DNA from: Aliidongia dinghuensis
GTDB taxonomy: Bacteria; Pseudomonadota; Alphaproteobacteria; ATCC43930; CGMCC-115725
Assembly: GCF_014643535.1 (NCBI RefSeq)
Contig: NZ_BMJQ01000017.1
Location: 1-64,000 of the forward strand
Reading direction: 5' to 3'
Length of the DNA: 64,000 nucleotides
Shown here: piece after piece, positions 34,474-42,730 of the stretch
How positions within the stretch are numbered: the first letter of the stretch is position 1
How the letters are laid out: every line of letters begins with the position of its first letter
Position numbers and translations under genes: made by a program
Notes under the pieces: generated by a model
Seen by the model: only the letters and a program-made list of their open reading frames with translations
Databases searched by the model: none
Told to the model about the DNA's origin: nothing

Positions 34474-35583
34474 ATGATCGATCCCGCCCCCGCCCTCTTC
34501 CGCCCGATCACGCTCAGCGGCCTCAAGCTCGCCAACCGCATCGTGATCGCCCCCATGTGCCAATACAGCGCGCGCGACGGCGTCGCCCAGCCCTGGCACC
34601 TCCAGCATCTGGGCAGCCTCGCCGTCGGCGGCGCCGGCCTGCTCATGACCGAGGCGACCGCGGTCGAACCTGAGGGCCGCATCACGCTCGGCTGCCTCGG
34701 CCTCTACAATGACGAGACCGAGGAGGCGCTCGCCCGCACCATCGCCGGCATCCGCAGCTTCTCGGCCACGCCGATCGGCATGCAGATCTCGCACGCCGGC
34801 CGCAAGGCGGCGTCGCACGTGCCGTGGGAGGGCGGCGGGCCGCTCACCGCCGCCGAAGGCGCCTGGCAGCCGTCGGCACCCTCGCCGCTCGCCAACCTCG
34901 ACGGCTGGCAGACGCCAGAGGCGCTCGACGAGGCCGGCCTCGAACGCATCAAGGCTGCCTTCGTCGCGACCGCGCGCCGGGCGCTGCGCATCGGCATCGA
35001 CCTCCTGGAACTGCATGGCGCCCACGGCTATCTGCTGCATACGTTCCTGTCGCCGCTCAGCAACCAGCGCACCGATCGCTACGGCGGCAGCCGAGAAAAT
35101 CGCCTGCGCTTACCGCTCGAAGTGTTCGACGCGGTTCGCGCGCTCTGGCCCGCGGACAAGCCGCTCGGCGTCCGCGTCTCGGCGACCGACTGGCTCGACG
35201 GCGGCCTCACCATCGCCGACACGATCGCCTTCGGGCACGAACTCAAGGCGCGCGGCGTCGATTATGTCTGCGTGTCGAGCGGCGGCATCGGTCGGCCGCG
35301 CATCCCGGTCGGCGAGGGCTACCAGGTGCCTTTGGCCCGCCAGTTCCGCGCCGAGACGGGCATCGCCACCCGGGCGGTCGGCATGATCGTCGACGCGGAT
35401 CATGCGGAGCGGATTGTCGCCGACGGCGACGCCGACATGGTCGCCTTCGCGCGCGCGGTCATCGACAATCCGCGTTGGCCGTGGCACGCCGCCGCCCGAC
35501 TCGGTGCCAAGCTCGCCTATCCGCCGCAGTACGAGCGCGGCGCCCCAGCGCTCTGGCCCGGATTCGGCGTCGCTCACGGTTGA
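34474..35583 (+). CDS. NADH:flavin oxidoreductase, Old Yellow Enzyme family (YqjM/XenA-like)
   Basis: A 369-residue FMN-dependent ene-reductase. LANRIVIAPMCQYSARDGVAQPWH carries the Cys that tunes FMN in the thermophilic-like/YqjM subgroup. MQISHAGRKAAS and LELHGAHGYLLHTFLSPLSNQRTDRYGGS supply the His pair that binds substrates and the C-terminal FMN contacts, and VSSGGI and AVGMIVDADHAERI complete the barrel. Such enzymes reduce activated double bonds of enones, nitro compounds and similar electrophiles. The physiological substrate is unknown. The gene starts the accessory stretch between lolC and DUF1467 and stands alone on the + strand, 324 bp before the next gene. Confidence 0.93.
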   Translation: MIDPAPALFRPITLSGLKLANRIVIAPMCQYSARDGVAQPWHLQHLGSLAVGGAGLLMTEATAVEPEGRITLGCLGLYNDETEEALARTIAGIRSFSATPIGMQISHAGRKAASHVPWEGGGPLTAAEGAWQPSAPSPLANLDGWQTPEALDEAGLERIKAAFVATARRALRIGIDLLELHGAHGYLLHTFLSPLSNQRTDRYGGSRENRLRLPLEVFDAVRALWPADKPLGVRVSATDWLDGGLTIADTIAFGHELKARGVDYVCVSSGGIGRPRIPVGEGYQVPLARQFRAETGIATRAVGMIVDADHAERIVADGDADMVAFARAVIDNPRWPWHAAARLGAKLAYPPQYERGAPALWPGFGVAHG

Positions 35584-35856
35584 GAATCGCTCATATCTAA
35601 GGCAGCGAAAGCGCATGCGATTTGTTGCATATTTTTTGCGCAACAAATTACAGGCCCGTGTGCGACCTCGCGATTTTTCGCGCAATCCTGCAAAAAACTG
35701 CGTGACGGACCTGCCGATTATTCGTACAGTCGGCTGGCAAAAAAGAAGGCCCGCACCATTGCTGGCACAGGCCTGAGTTTAGGGAGGAACCGCAGCTCGC
35801 TCTCGGCATGCACCGAGCGCAGCTACAACAAAGACTCTGCACAAAGACAGAGCGTT
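35584..35856. other. AT-richer intergenic stretch with inverted repeats, possible small RNA or 3' UTR
   Basis: No protein gene is convincing here. The base composition is visibly more AT-rich than flanking genes. ATTTGTTGC at 35620-35628 and GCAACAAAT at 35640-35648 are perfect inverted repeats around an 11-bp spacer containing six T, and CGCGA-TTTT-TCGCG follows soon after. The stretch ends in a strong + strand terminator at 35857. It could therefore be the long 3' UTR of the oxidoreductase mRNA or an independent small RNA of up to about 280 nt. No promoter of good quality was found. Confidence 0.4.
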
Positions 35857-35890
35857 ATGGCAAGAGGCCTTGGCCCTTGCCATTTTTTTT
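35857..35890 (+). terminator. Rho-independent terminator, + strand
   Basis: ATGGCAAG (35857-35864) pairs perfectly with CTTGCCAT (35876-35883) around an 11-nt loop, and seven T follow directly. This is the best intrinsic terminator in the window. Its orientation serves + strand transcripts, not the GntR gene that ends at 35908 on the minus strand. Confidence 0.85.
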
Positions 35891-35907
35891 GTCAGCACTC
35901 CGGATCT

Positions 35908-36591
35908 TTACTCGCGTGACGCGGCACCGACCAGGGCAGCGCGCACGAGTTCTTCCGTATTCGCCATATGCCGGGTCAGGAGTGCCACGGCACCGTCTCC
36001 GTTGCGACGAAGTGCCGCTTCCATGATCTGGGTATGCTCGTCGGCATCGTCGCGCCGATCGGACGAGGCGATGCGCGAGACGTGGCGATAGCGGTCGGCC
36101 GCATCGAACAGAGCCGCGCATTGCTCCATGAGGCGGCGTGAGCCGCAGGCGGCGATGAGTGCCGCATGGAAGTCGCGATGCGCCCGCTCCCATGCGGCGC
36201 TGCGTCGTCCGTCGACCGGGCTCGTTTCCTTGGGCGCGCGCATCAGCCGGTAGTGCGCGACCACCAGCCCCTCCTCCCACGCGGCGTCGCCCGCAGAGAT
36301 CGCGGCTCTCAGCGCGATCTCGTTCAGCCAGCAGCGCATGCGCGTCAGATCGCTGAGGTCCTCGAGATCGAGCGGCGCCACGCGGAAGCCGCGCTGGTCC
36401 AGCTGCTGCACCAGCCCCTCGGCGGACAGGCGATTCAGCGCCTCGCGCATCGGGCTCGCCCCGATGCCGAACCGCTCGCACAGCTGGCGGATATGCAGCC
36501 GGCTGCCCGGCACCTGGTCGCCGTCCAGGATCTCACGGCGCAGTTGCGCATAGGTGCTTGAGGCCAGCGTGCCGGCAACCAGATCGATCAT
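35908..36591 (-). CDS. GntR family transcriptional regulator, FadR (FCD) subfamily
   Basis: A 227-residue repressor-type regulator. Residues 10-75 are the winged helix-turn-helix: STYAQLRREILDGDQVPGSRL, then CERFGIGASPMREALNRLSAEGLVQ and QRGFRVAPL. Residues 80-215 are the all-helical FCD ligand-binding domain, with RAHRDFHAALIAACGSRRL and the His-containing HTQIMEAALRRNGDGAVALLTRHM that binds metal in this group. It is divergent from the FAH-family gene, with an 87-bp gap holding two ATCGATTTTA sites, and most likely controls that cluster in response to its substrate. The identity of the ligand cannot be told. Confidence 0.92.
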   Translation of the reverse strand: MIDLVAGTLASSTYAQLRREILDGDQVPGSRLHIRQLCERFGIGASPMREALNRLSAEGLVQQLDQRGFRVAPLDLEDLSDLTRMRCWLNEIALRAAISAGDAAWEEGLVVAHYRLMRAPKETSPVDGRRSAAWERAHRDFHAALIAACGSRRLMEQCAALFDAADRYRHVSRIASSDRRDDADEHTQIMEAALRRNGDGAVALLTRHMANTEELVRAALVGAASRE

Positions 36592-36611
36592 TTTTCGCTC
36601 ACGTCAAAAAT

Positions 36612-36650
36612 ATCGATTTTATCTTGAATGACTCATTTTCATCGATTTTA
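36612..36650. repeat. Direct repeats ATCGATTTTA, putative operators of the GntR regulator
   Basis: Identical 10-mers occur at 36612-36621 and 36641-36650, start-to-start distance 29 bp (close to three helical turns). The first is embedded in AAAAT-ATCG-ATTTT, a small palindrome. The second overlaps the -10 of the candidate + strand promoter. Two equal sites between divergent regulator and target genes are typical of FadR-type operators. Confidence 0.55.
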
Positions 36651-36652
36651 GT
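36624..36652 (+). promoter_or_regulatory. Candidate promoter of the FAH-PuuE-like-MFS cluster
   Basis: TTGAAT (36624-36629) and TTTAGT (36647-36652) have a 17-bp spacer and 4/6 matches each. The start codon of the first gene is 27 bp downstream. One ATCGATTTTA repeat covers the -10, which would allow repression by steric block. Confidence 0.4.
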
Positions 36653-36678
36653 AGCGCAATGCAAGCAGGGAGGATCGC

Positions 36679-37587
36679 ATGCGTTTCGCCAGTTTCATCG
36701 ATGGTCAGCGGGCCGGCTATGGCATCGTCTTGGCCGGAGACCATCTCCTTGATCTGACAGCGGCCGGCAAGACGGCCGCCCAGCCGCTCCCTGCCGATCT
36801 CGCCGGCTTCATCGCCGCCGGCGCGCCGGCGCTCGAGATCGCTCGTCAATTGGCCGACCGGGCGGACCAGGCATCGCTGCGGTCGATCGCCTCGGTCCGG
36901 CTGGTGGCGCCCATTCCGCGTCCGGCGAAGAACGTGTTCTGCATCGGCCGGAACTATCTCGATCACGTAGCGGAAGGCTACCGGGCGCGCGGTACCGAGA
37001 CGAAGGTGCCGGAGGTGCCGCAGATCTTCACCAAGCCGCCGACTGCGGTCATCGGCCCGGACGAGCCCTTCGCACTCGACGCCGCCGTCAGCGCCAAGAT
37101 CGACTACGAGGTCGAGCTGGCGCTCATCATCGGCAAGGCCGGCCGCGACATCCCGGCCGAACGCGCGTGGGACCATATCTTCGGCTTCACCATCCTGAAT
37201 GACATCACCGCGCGCGACCTGCAGCGCCGCCACGAGCAATGGTTCAAGGGCAAGGGGCTCGACCGGTCCTGCCCGATGGGCCCGGTCGTGGTCACGCGCG
37301 ACGAGATCGCCGATCCGACCGAGTTCGAACTATCGCTGACCGTCAACGGCGAAGCGCGGCAGCGCGCCAAGGTCGGCCAGATGATCTTTCCGATCCCGAC
37401 GATCATCGCGTCGCTCTCGGCCGGCTTGACACTCGAGCCCGGTGATATCATCGCGACCGGCACGCCGTCGGGCGTCGGCTATGCCATGGATCCGCCGCGT
37501 TATCTCGCACCCGGCGACCATGTCGTGTGCACGATTTCCGGGATCGGCCGGCTCGCGACGCCGATCACCGCCTACGAGCGGACCTGA
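36679..37587 (+). CDS. Fumarylacetoacetate hydrolase (FAH) family protein
   Basis: A 302-residue protein. The N-terminal 75 residues (MRFASFIDGQRAGYGIV...) form the small domain, and the FAH fold spans about 85-300. Family motifs are NVFCIGRNYLDHVAE, PQIFTKPPTAVIGPDEP, KIDYEVELALIIGKAGRDI with the metal Glu residues, FGFTILNDITARDLQRR with the metal Asp, and GLDRSCPMGPVVVTRDEI. Members hydrolyse or decarboxylate beta-diketo acids or related 2-oxo acids (FAHD1, HpcE, 2-keto-3-deoxy sugar acid hydrolases). The substrate is not predictable from the sequence. It is the first gene of a three-gene + strand unit controlled by the divergent GntR regulator. Confidence 0.92.
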   Translation: MRFASFIDGQRAGYGIVLAGDHLLDLTAAGKTAAQPLPADLAGFIAAGAPALEIARQLADRADQASLRSIASVRLVAPIPRPAKNVFCIGRNYLDHVAEGYRARGTETKVPEVPQIFTKPPTAVIGPDEPFALDAAVSAKIDYEVELALIIGKAGRDIPAERAWDHIFGFTILNDITARDLQRRHEQWFKGKGLDRSCPMGPVVVTRDEIADPTEFELSLTVNGEARQRAKVGQMIFPIPTIIASLSAGLTLEPGDIIATGTPSGVGYAMDPPRYLAPGDHVVCTISGIGRLATPITAYERT

Positions 37588-37592
37588 GCGGC

Positions 37593-38429
37593 ATGGCGAC
37601 CCATTCGCTGCCGGCGGCGTGGCCGGCCGACCGCTCGCTCGCCGTCTCGGTCAGCGTCATGCTCGAAGGCTGGGCCGACGGGAGCGCGCCCGGCATCGGG
37701 CCGATGGGCAACCCGCTCAAAGCCGGCACGCTCGATCTGCAGGCGCGATCCTGGGCCGACTACGGCCCGAAGGCCGGTGTCTGGCGCCTCCTCGACGTAC
37801 TGGCCGAAACCGGGACGAGGGCAACCTTCTACGTGAGCGGCCTGCTCGCCGAGCGCCATCCCGACCTGATGCGCGCGATCGCGGCCTCTGGCCATGCGAT
37901 CGCCGCCCACGGTTGGACCCAGGACGTCATCCCCGCGACCCAATCGGCCGAGGACGAAGCGCGCGACATCGCGCGTTGCCTTGCGACCCTGACCGAGACG
38001 GCCCGTACGCGTCCGCTCGGCTGGATCAGCCCGCGCTGCACGCCCAGCGAACGAACGACGGCGCTGCTCGCCGGATCGGGTTTCACCTGGCATGCCGACT
38101 TCTTCGACAGCGACCTGCCCTATCGGATCGAGACCGCGGCGGGGCCGATGATCGCCGTGCCGTTCACCATGGAGGTGAACGACCTGCCGCTCTCCATCCG
38201 CTATGGCAACGAACCCGAGGCCTTCACGCGCATCCTCGGCCGGATCGTCGAACATTGGCAGACACTCGGCAACCGGCCGGGCTGCCTCGACATCACGGTC
38301 CATGCCCATGTGTTCGGCCGGCCGATGGGCGCCATCGAGTTCAGGCAATCGCTCGATATCGTTCGAAGGCGCGGCGATGTCGCATGGCTCACGCACCATC
38401 AGGCGCTGGCGGGCCTGTTCGGCGCCTGA
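37593..38429 (+). CDS. PuuE/HpPgdA-like polysaccharide deacetylase-fold hydrolase
   Basis: A 278-residue NodB-fold protein. The start is the ATG giving MATHSLPAAWPADRS, 5 bp after the FAH gene. The middle LQARSWADYGPKAGVWRLLDVL and TRATFYVSGLLAERHPDLMRAI match the PuuE (cofactor-independent allantoinase)/HpPgdA group. Further motifs are AAHGWTQDVIPA, GWISPRCTPS, FFDSDLPY and LDITVHAHVFGRP. The usual T-F-D-D-G first motif is replaced by VSVMLEGW, and the second His of H-x3-H is Gln, so a metal-dependent sugar deacetylase activity is not assured. A cyclic amide or related hydrolase acting with the FAH enzyme on an imported compound is an inference. Confidence 0.82.
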   Translation: MATHSLPAAWPADRSLAVSVSVMLEGWADGSAPGIGPMGNPLKAGTLDLQARSWADYGPKAGVWRLLDVLAETGTRATFYVSGLLAERHPDLMRAIAASGHAIAAHGWTQDVIPATQSAEDEARDIARCLATLTETARTRPLGWISPRCTPSERTTALLAGSGFTWHADFFDSDLPYRIETAAGPMIAVPFTMEVNDLPLSIRYGNEPEAFTRILGRIVEHWQTLGNRPGCLDITVHAHVFGRPMGAIEFRQSLDIVRRRGDVAWLTHHQALAGLFGA

Positions 38430-38487
38430 CCTAAGAAGAACCCAAATCGAGAAGAACTCGAACGGGCCAACCCAGGGGAGGAAGAAC

Positions 38488-39780
38488 ATGGTCGTCTGGT
38501 ATCGCGAACTGTCCGAGCGGGAACGGCGGACGTTCTGGGGCTGTTTCGGCGGCTGGGCGCTTGACGCCATGGACGTGCAGATCTTCAGCTTCCTGATCCC
38601 GACCCTGGTCGCAGCCTGGGGCATCAGCCAGGTCCAGGCCGGCCTGCTCGGCACCTCGGCCCTCGTCGCCTCAGCGATCGGCGGCTGGATCGGCGGCGTG
38701 CTCAGCGACCAGTACGGGCGGGTTCGCGTCATGCAGATCACCGTGCTGTGGTTCGCGCTCTTCACGTGCCTCAGCGGCTTCACCAACAGCTATCCGCAGC
38801 TGCTCGTGGTGCGCTGCCTGCAAGGGCTGGGCTTCGGCGGCGAATGGGCGGCCGGCGCGGTGCTGATGGGCGAGATCATCCGGCCGGCCCATCGCGGCAA
38901 GGCGGTCGGCACGGTACAAAGCGGCTATGCCATCGGCTGGGGTGTCGCCGCCCTGCTCTCGAGTCTCGCCTTCTGGGCGCTACCGGAAGCCTACGCCTGG
39001 CGCGCCCTCTTCTGGATCGGGCTGCTGCCGGCGCTGCTCGTCGTCTATATCCGCCGCTTCATCGACGAGCCCCAGGTGTTCAAGGCGGCGCACCGGGCAG
39101 CCGGCGTGCGGACCAACCCGCTCGATATCTTCCGCCCGCCGCTGCTGCGCACGACGCTCTTGGCCTCGATGCTGGCGCTCGGCGTCCAGGGCAGCAGCTA
39201 CGCCATCATCACCTGGTTGCCGACCTTCCTCAAAACTGTCCGCCACCTCACCTCGGTCGGCGCCGGCTCCTATGTCGCGGTCGTGACCCTGGGCGCCTTC
39301 TGCGGCTATCTCACCAGCGCCTATCTCACCGACGCGATCGGGCGACGGAAGAATTTCCTGATCTTCGCCGTCTGCTGCTGGGTCGTCGATTTCGTCTACA
39401 TGTACGTGCCGTTCGGCAATAGCACGACCCTGTTGCTGGGCCTGCCGTTCGGCTTCTTCACCCAAGGCATCTACGCCTCGCTCGGGCCCTATTTCACCGA
39501 GCTGTTCCCGACGCGTGTGCGGGCGACCGGGCAGAGCTTCGCCTATAACCTCGGCCGTAGCCTCGGCGCCTGCTTCATCGCGCTCATCGGCATGCTGGCC
39601 CAGGTGATGCCGCTCGCCCAGGCGATCGGCATGCTGTCGCTCGGCGGCTATCTGGTCGCGATCGTGGCGACGCTCATGCTGCCGGAAACCCGCGGCATCG
39701 CGCTTGACCAGGTCACGGGCGACCAGGTCACGGGCGAGGCGCCCGAAGCCTCGGTGCTGCGGGCGTCCACGGCTGATTAA
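38488..39780 (+). CDS. MFS transporter (aromatic acid/sialate-type symporter)
   Basis: A 430-residue protein with twelve predicted membrane segments. The start follows AGGGGAGGAAGAAC, a strong ribosome site, giving MVVWYRELSERERRTFWG. GWALDAMDVQIFSF is the first-helix D-x-x-D signature of the AAHS/NanT type MFS. GVLSDQYGRVRVMQ is the loop 2-3 motif A, and LQGLGFGGEWAAGAV and LPETRGIALDQ are also typical. It probably imports the organic acid degraded by the two upstream enzymes. The C-terminal tail has a 15-bp tandem duplication (DQVTGDQVTG). Its stop overlaps the converging tag gene. Confidence 0.92.
   Translation: MVVWYRELSERERRTFWGCFGGWALDAMDVQIFSFLIPTLVAAWGISQVQAGLLGTSALVASAIGGWIGGVLSDQYGRVRVMQITVLWFALFTCLSGFTNSYPQLLVVRCLQGLGFGGEWAAGAVLMGEIIRPAHRGKAVGTVQSGYAIGWGVAALLSSLAFWALPEAYAWRALFWIGLLPALLVVYIRRFIDEPQVFKAAHRAAGVRTNPLDIFRPPLLRTTLLASMLALGVQGSSYAIITWLPTFLKTVRHLTSVGAGSYVAVVTLGAFCGYLTSAYLTDAIGRRKNFLIFAVCCWVVDFVYMYVPFGNSTTLLLGLPFGFFTQGIYASLGPYFTELFPTRVRATGQSFAYNLGRSLGACFIALIGMLAQVMPLAQAIGMLSLGGYLVAIVATLMLPETRGIALDQVTGDQVTGEAPEASVLRASTAD
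39706..39735 (+). repeat. Tandem 15-bp duplication in the MFS gene tail
   Basis: GACCAGGTCACGGGC occurs twice head to tail and stays in frame, giving the repeated pentapeptide D-Q-V-T-G in the cytoplasmic C-terminal tail. It looks like a recent slippage event. Confidence 0.85.
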
Positions 39781-40319
39781 CGCCCATCGGCCCAGGCCGG
39801 CTTCAGCGCCATGATTTCGGCATAGCACGGGCAGTGCGGCGCATGGGCGCCCGGCAGGTATCCCAGGCTCATCAGGAACTCGCCGACGATCTCGCCGCCG
39901 GTGAAGCGGAAGGTCTTGCCGAACAGCTTGACCCAGCCGGCCTTGTCGAGCGGATGGTGCTTGTCGAGCCACGCCGCAAACGAGCCGTGCTCCGCGATGA
40001 GCGTCTGCAGCCGCCGGGCATTCTCGATCGCGGCCTCGACCTTGAGCCGGTTGCGGATGATGCCGGGATCGGCCAAGAGCCGCGCCACATCGTCCGGGCC
40101 ATAGGCCGCGACCTTGTCGATGTCGAAGCCGGCATAGGCGGCGGTGAACGCTGCGCGCTTCTTCAGGATCGTGAGCCACGACAGGCCGGCCTGGTTGATC
40201 TCCAGCACCAGCCGCTCGAACAGCACCCGGTCGTCGCGCTGCGGGAAGCCATATTCCGTGTCGTGATAGGGCGCATGGAACGGATGGCCGGGCGCCACGT
40301 CGCAATAGGTCGTCGCCAT
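39777..40319 (-). CDS. tag: DNA-3-methyladenine glycosylase I
   Basis: A 180-residue helix-hairpin-helix glycosylase that removes 3-methyladenine from alkylated DNA. FHAPYHDTEYGFPQRDDRVLFE holds the conserved Tyr/Asp near the active site. LVLEINQAGLSWLTILKKR carries the substrate Glu and Trp, and FAAYAGFDIDKVAAYGPDDV-type segments and GEFLMSLGYLPGAHAPHCPCY complete the fold. The zinc-snap ligands (Cys and His near each end) are present: C6 and H17 at the start, H-C-x-C at the end. Its stop overlaps the converging MFS stop. Confidence 0.95.
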   Translation of the reverse strand: MATTYCDVAPGHPFHAPYHDTEYGFPQRDDRVLFERLVLEINQAGLSWLTILKKRAAFTAAYAGFDIDKVAAYGPDDVARLLADPGIIRNRLKVEAAIENARRLQTLIAEHGSFAAWLDKHHPLDKAGWVKLFGKTFRFTGGEIVGEFLMSLGYLPGAHAPHCPCYAEIMALKPAWADGR

Positions 40320-40322
40320 GGC

Positions 40323-40559
40323 TCAATCGCCTCGGAACGAGATGTAGGGCGAGTTCACCAGCCAATAGATGCCGATGAAGATCACTGTCGTGATCCCGGT
40401 CGTCAGCAACGCCTTGAACGCGAGCCGCGGATTGGCCGGCGCGCCGGCGTCATGGCCCAGATGCTCCTCGCCCGCGCGCTTCACGCCGATCGGCAGCACG
40501 CAAAAGATCACCAGCCACCAGGTGATCGTGTAGACGACGATGCCCTCGACCCAGTTCAT
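40323..40559 (-). CDS. DUF1467 family small membrane protein
   Basis: A 78-residue protein starting MNWVEGIVVYTITWWLVIF, with two hydrophobic segments (residues about 6-25 and 50-68) and a polar loop containing GVKRAGEEHLGHDAGAPANP. This pattern, the length and the location directly after methylmalonyl-CoA epimerase are those of DUF1467, a small inner-membrane protein widespread in alphaproteobacteria without a known function. The next gene on the same strand starts 4 bp upstream (mce stop at 40564). Confidence 0.85.
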   Translation of the reverse strand: MNWVEGIVVYTITWWLVIFCVLPIGVKRAGEEHLGHDAGAPANPRLAFKALLTTGITTVIFIGIYWLVNSPYISFRGD

Positions 40560-40563
40560 GGGC

Positions 40564-40968
<405 letters not shown>

Positions 40969-41005
40969 GCTACTCCCTCCCCCTCGCGTTTCCCGTACCG
41001 GCGCG

Positions 41006-42706
41006 TCAGACGCGCACGACGTGGACCTCGGTCACCGGCTTCTTGCCGATGCTGTTGTTGAGCGACCGGCGGATCGCGAGGCGTGCTGCCTCACGCACCG
41101 CCTCGTCGTCCGTCTTCGACCCTGCCGGCAGGCCGTTCACCGCCCGCTCGATCGCCCGCGTCAGGCCCATCGTGTCCTCGGCGTCCTCACCGATCAAGCC
41201 GTGCACGGTGATCTGCGGCAGCGCCAGCAGCTTGCCACGCCGGTCGAGCACGACGGTCGCGACCGCCGAGCCGTTGAACGTCATGCGCAGCCGCGTCTTG
41301 AACGCACCGCCCTCGAGCGCGACCAGGCTCTTGCCGTCGAGACCGAGCCGGCCCGTGTCGACCTGGTCGATCACCTTGGCCGGTCCGGGCGCCAGGCGCA
41401 CCATCTCGCCATTCTCGATCACGACGCTCTGCGGCACCTGGCACTCCTCGGCCAACTGCGCATGAGCGATCAGATGCCGCGCTTCGCCATGGACCGGCAA
41501 GGCGACCTTCGGCCGCACGAGCTGATACATGCGCGAGAGCTCGTCGCGCGCCGGATGGCCCGAGACATGGACGAAATGTTCGTCGTCGGTCACGACCGTG
41601 ACGCCGCGCTTCGCCAGCTGGTTCTGCAGCCGGCCGATCGGCCGTTCATTGCCGGGAATGACACGTGAGGAGAAGATCACCGTGTCGCCGGCTTCGAGCG
41701 TGATGTTCTGGTGGTCGTTCGCGGCGATGCGGGCGAGCGCCGAGCGCGCCTCGCCCTGGCTGCCGGTGCAGATCAGCAGCACCTCGTCGCGCGGCAACTC
41801 CGCCGCGGCCTCGGGCGTGATGAACGGCGGCGTGCCGTCGAGATAGCCGTTCTCACGCGCGGCCTGCTCCATGCGCCAGAGCGAGCGGCCGACGAGCGCC
41901 ACCTGACGGCCATGAGCGGCGCCGGCAGCGGCGGCCGACTGCAGGCGCGCAACATTGGAGGCGAAGCAGGTGATCGCAATACGGTTGTCGTAGCGGCCGA
42001 CCAGCTCGATCAGCGATTCCCGCACATCGGCCTCGGAGCCGGCCTCGCCGGCGCGGAGCGCGTTGGTCGAATCGCCGACGAGCGCGTCGACCCCCTCTTC
42101 GCCGAGCCGGGTCAGGGCCGCGAAGTCCGAGGTCTGGCCGACCAGCGGGTTCGGGTCGAACTTCCAATCGCCGGTATGGAGCACCGTGCCGGCGCCGGTA
42201 CGGATCACGAGCGCGTTAGGCTCCGGGATCGAATGGGTGAGCGAGATCAGCTCGATGTCGAACGGCCCGATCGGAAAGCGGCTGCCGAGCGGCTGCTCGA
42301 TGATGTCGACCGCGTGCAGCAGCCCGGCCTCGGCCAGCTTCAGCCGCAGCACCGAGGCGGTGAACGGCGTCGCATAGATCGGGCATTCGAGCCGCGGCCA
42401 GAGATGGGCGACGGCGCCGATATGGTCCTCATGCGCGTGCGTGATGATGAGGCCGGCGAGCTCGTCCTTGCGCTCGGCGGCGAAGCTCGGGTCGGCCATG
42501 ATGACCTCGATGCCCGGCTGGGTCTCGTCCGGGAACGAGATGCCGAGGTCGACGATCAGCCATTTGCCGCCGTAGCCGTAGAGATTGAGGTTCATGCCGA
42601 TCTCGCCGGCACCGCCCAAGGGCAGGAACACCAGCTCGTCCGGCTTGTTGAGCGTGGCGCGCGCGGCCGCGGCCACGGATTCGAAGGTAATGGGTCGTCG
42701 GGTCAT
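41006..42706 (-). CDS. rnj: Ribonuclease J
   Basis: A 566-residue metallo-beta-lactamase/beta-CASP ribonuclease with 5'-3' exo- and endonuclease activity, used for mRNA decay and rRNA maturation in alphaproteobacteria. The start is the ATG giving MTRRPITFESVAAA; an earlier ATG at 42724 adds six residues. FLPLGGAGEIGMNLNLYGY begins the lactamase core, IITHAHEDHIGAVAHL is the metal-binding H-x-H-x-D-H, and HTGDWKFDPNP, GDSTNALR, SGHPARDELSRM and VHGEARHLIAHA are further signature motifs. A short C-terminal domain follows. Confidence 0.96.
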   Translation of the reverse strand: MTRRPITFESVAAAARATLNKPDELVFLPLGGAGEIGMNLNLYGYGGKWLIVDLGISFPDETQPGIEVIMADPSFAAERKDELAGLIITHAHEDHIGAVAHLWPRLECPIYATPFTASVLRLKLAEAGLLHAVDIIEQPLGSRFPIGPFDIELISLTHSIPEPNALVIRTGAGTVLHTGDWKFDPNPLVGQTSDFAALTRLGEEGVDALVGDSTNALRAGEAGSEADVRESLIELVGRYDNRIAITCFASNVARLQSAAAAGAAHGRQVALVGRSLWRMEQAARENGYLDGTPPFITPEAAAELPRDEVLLICTGSQGEARSALARIAANDHQNITLEAGDTVIFSSRVIPGNERPIGRLQNQLAKRGVTVVTDDEHFVHVSGHPARDELSRMYQLVRPKVALPVHGEARHLIAHAQLAEECQVPQSVVIENGEMVRLAPGPAKVIDQVDTGRLGLDGKSLVALEGGAFKTRLRMTFNGSAVATVVLDRRGKLLALPQITVHGLIGEDAEDTMGLTRAIERAVNGLPAGSKTDDEAVREAARLAIRRSLNNSIGKKPVTEVHVVRV

Positions 42707-42730
42707 GGGCCTCGAGCAGGTCAAAGATTT

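Noticed and set aside
35808..36026. 72-codon + strand ORF after AGGGAGGA
   Set aside because: It runs through the terminator and into the antisense of the GntR gene. The protein is Arg/Pro-rich without similarity. The ribosome-like sequence is probably chance.
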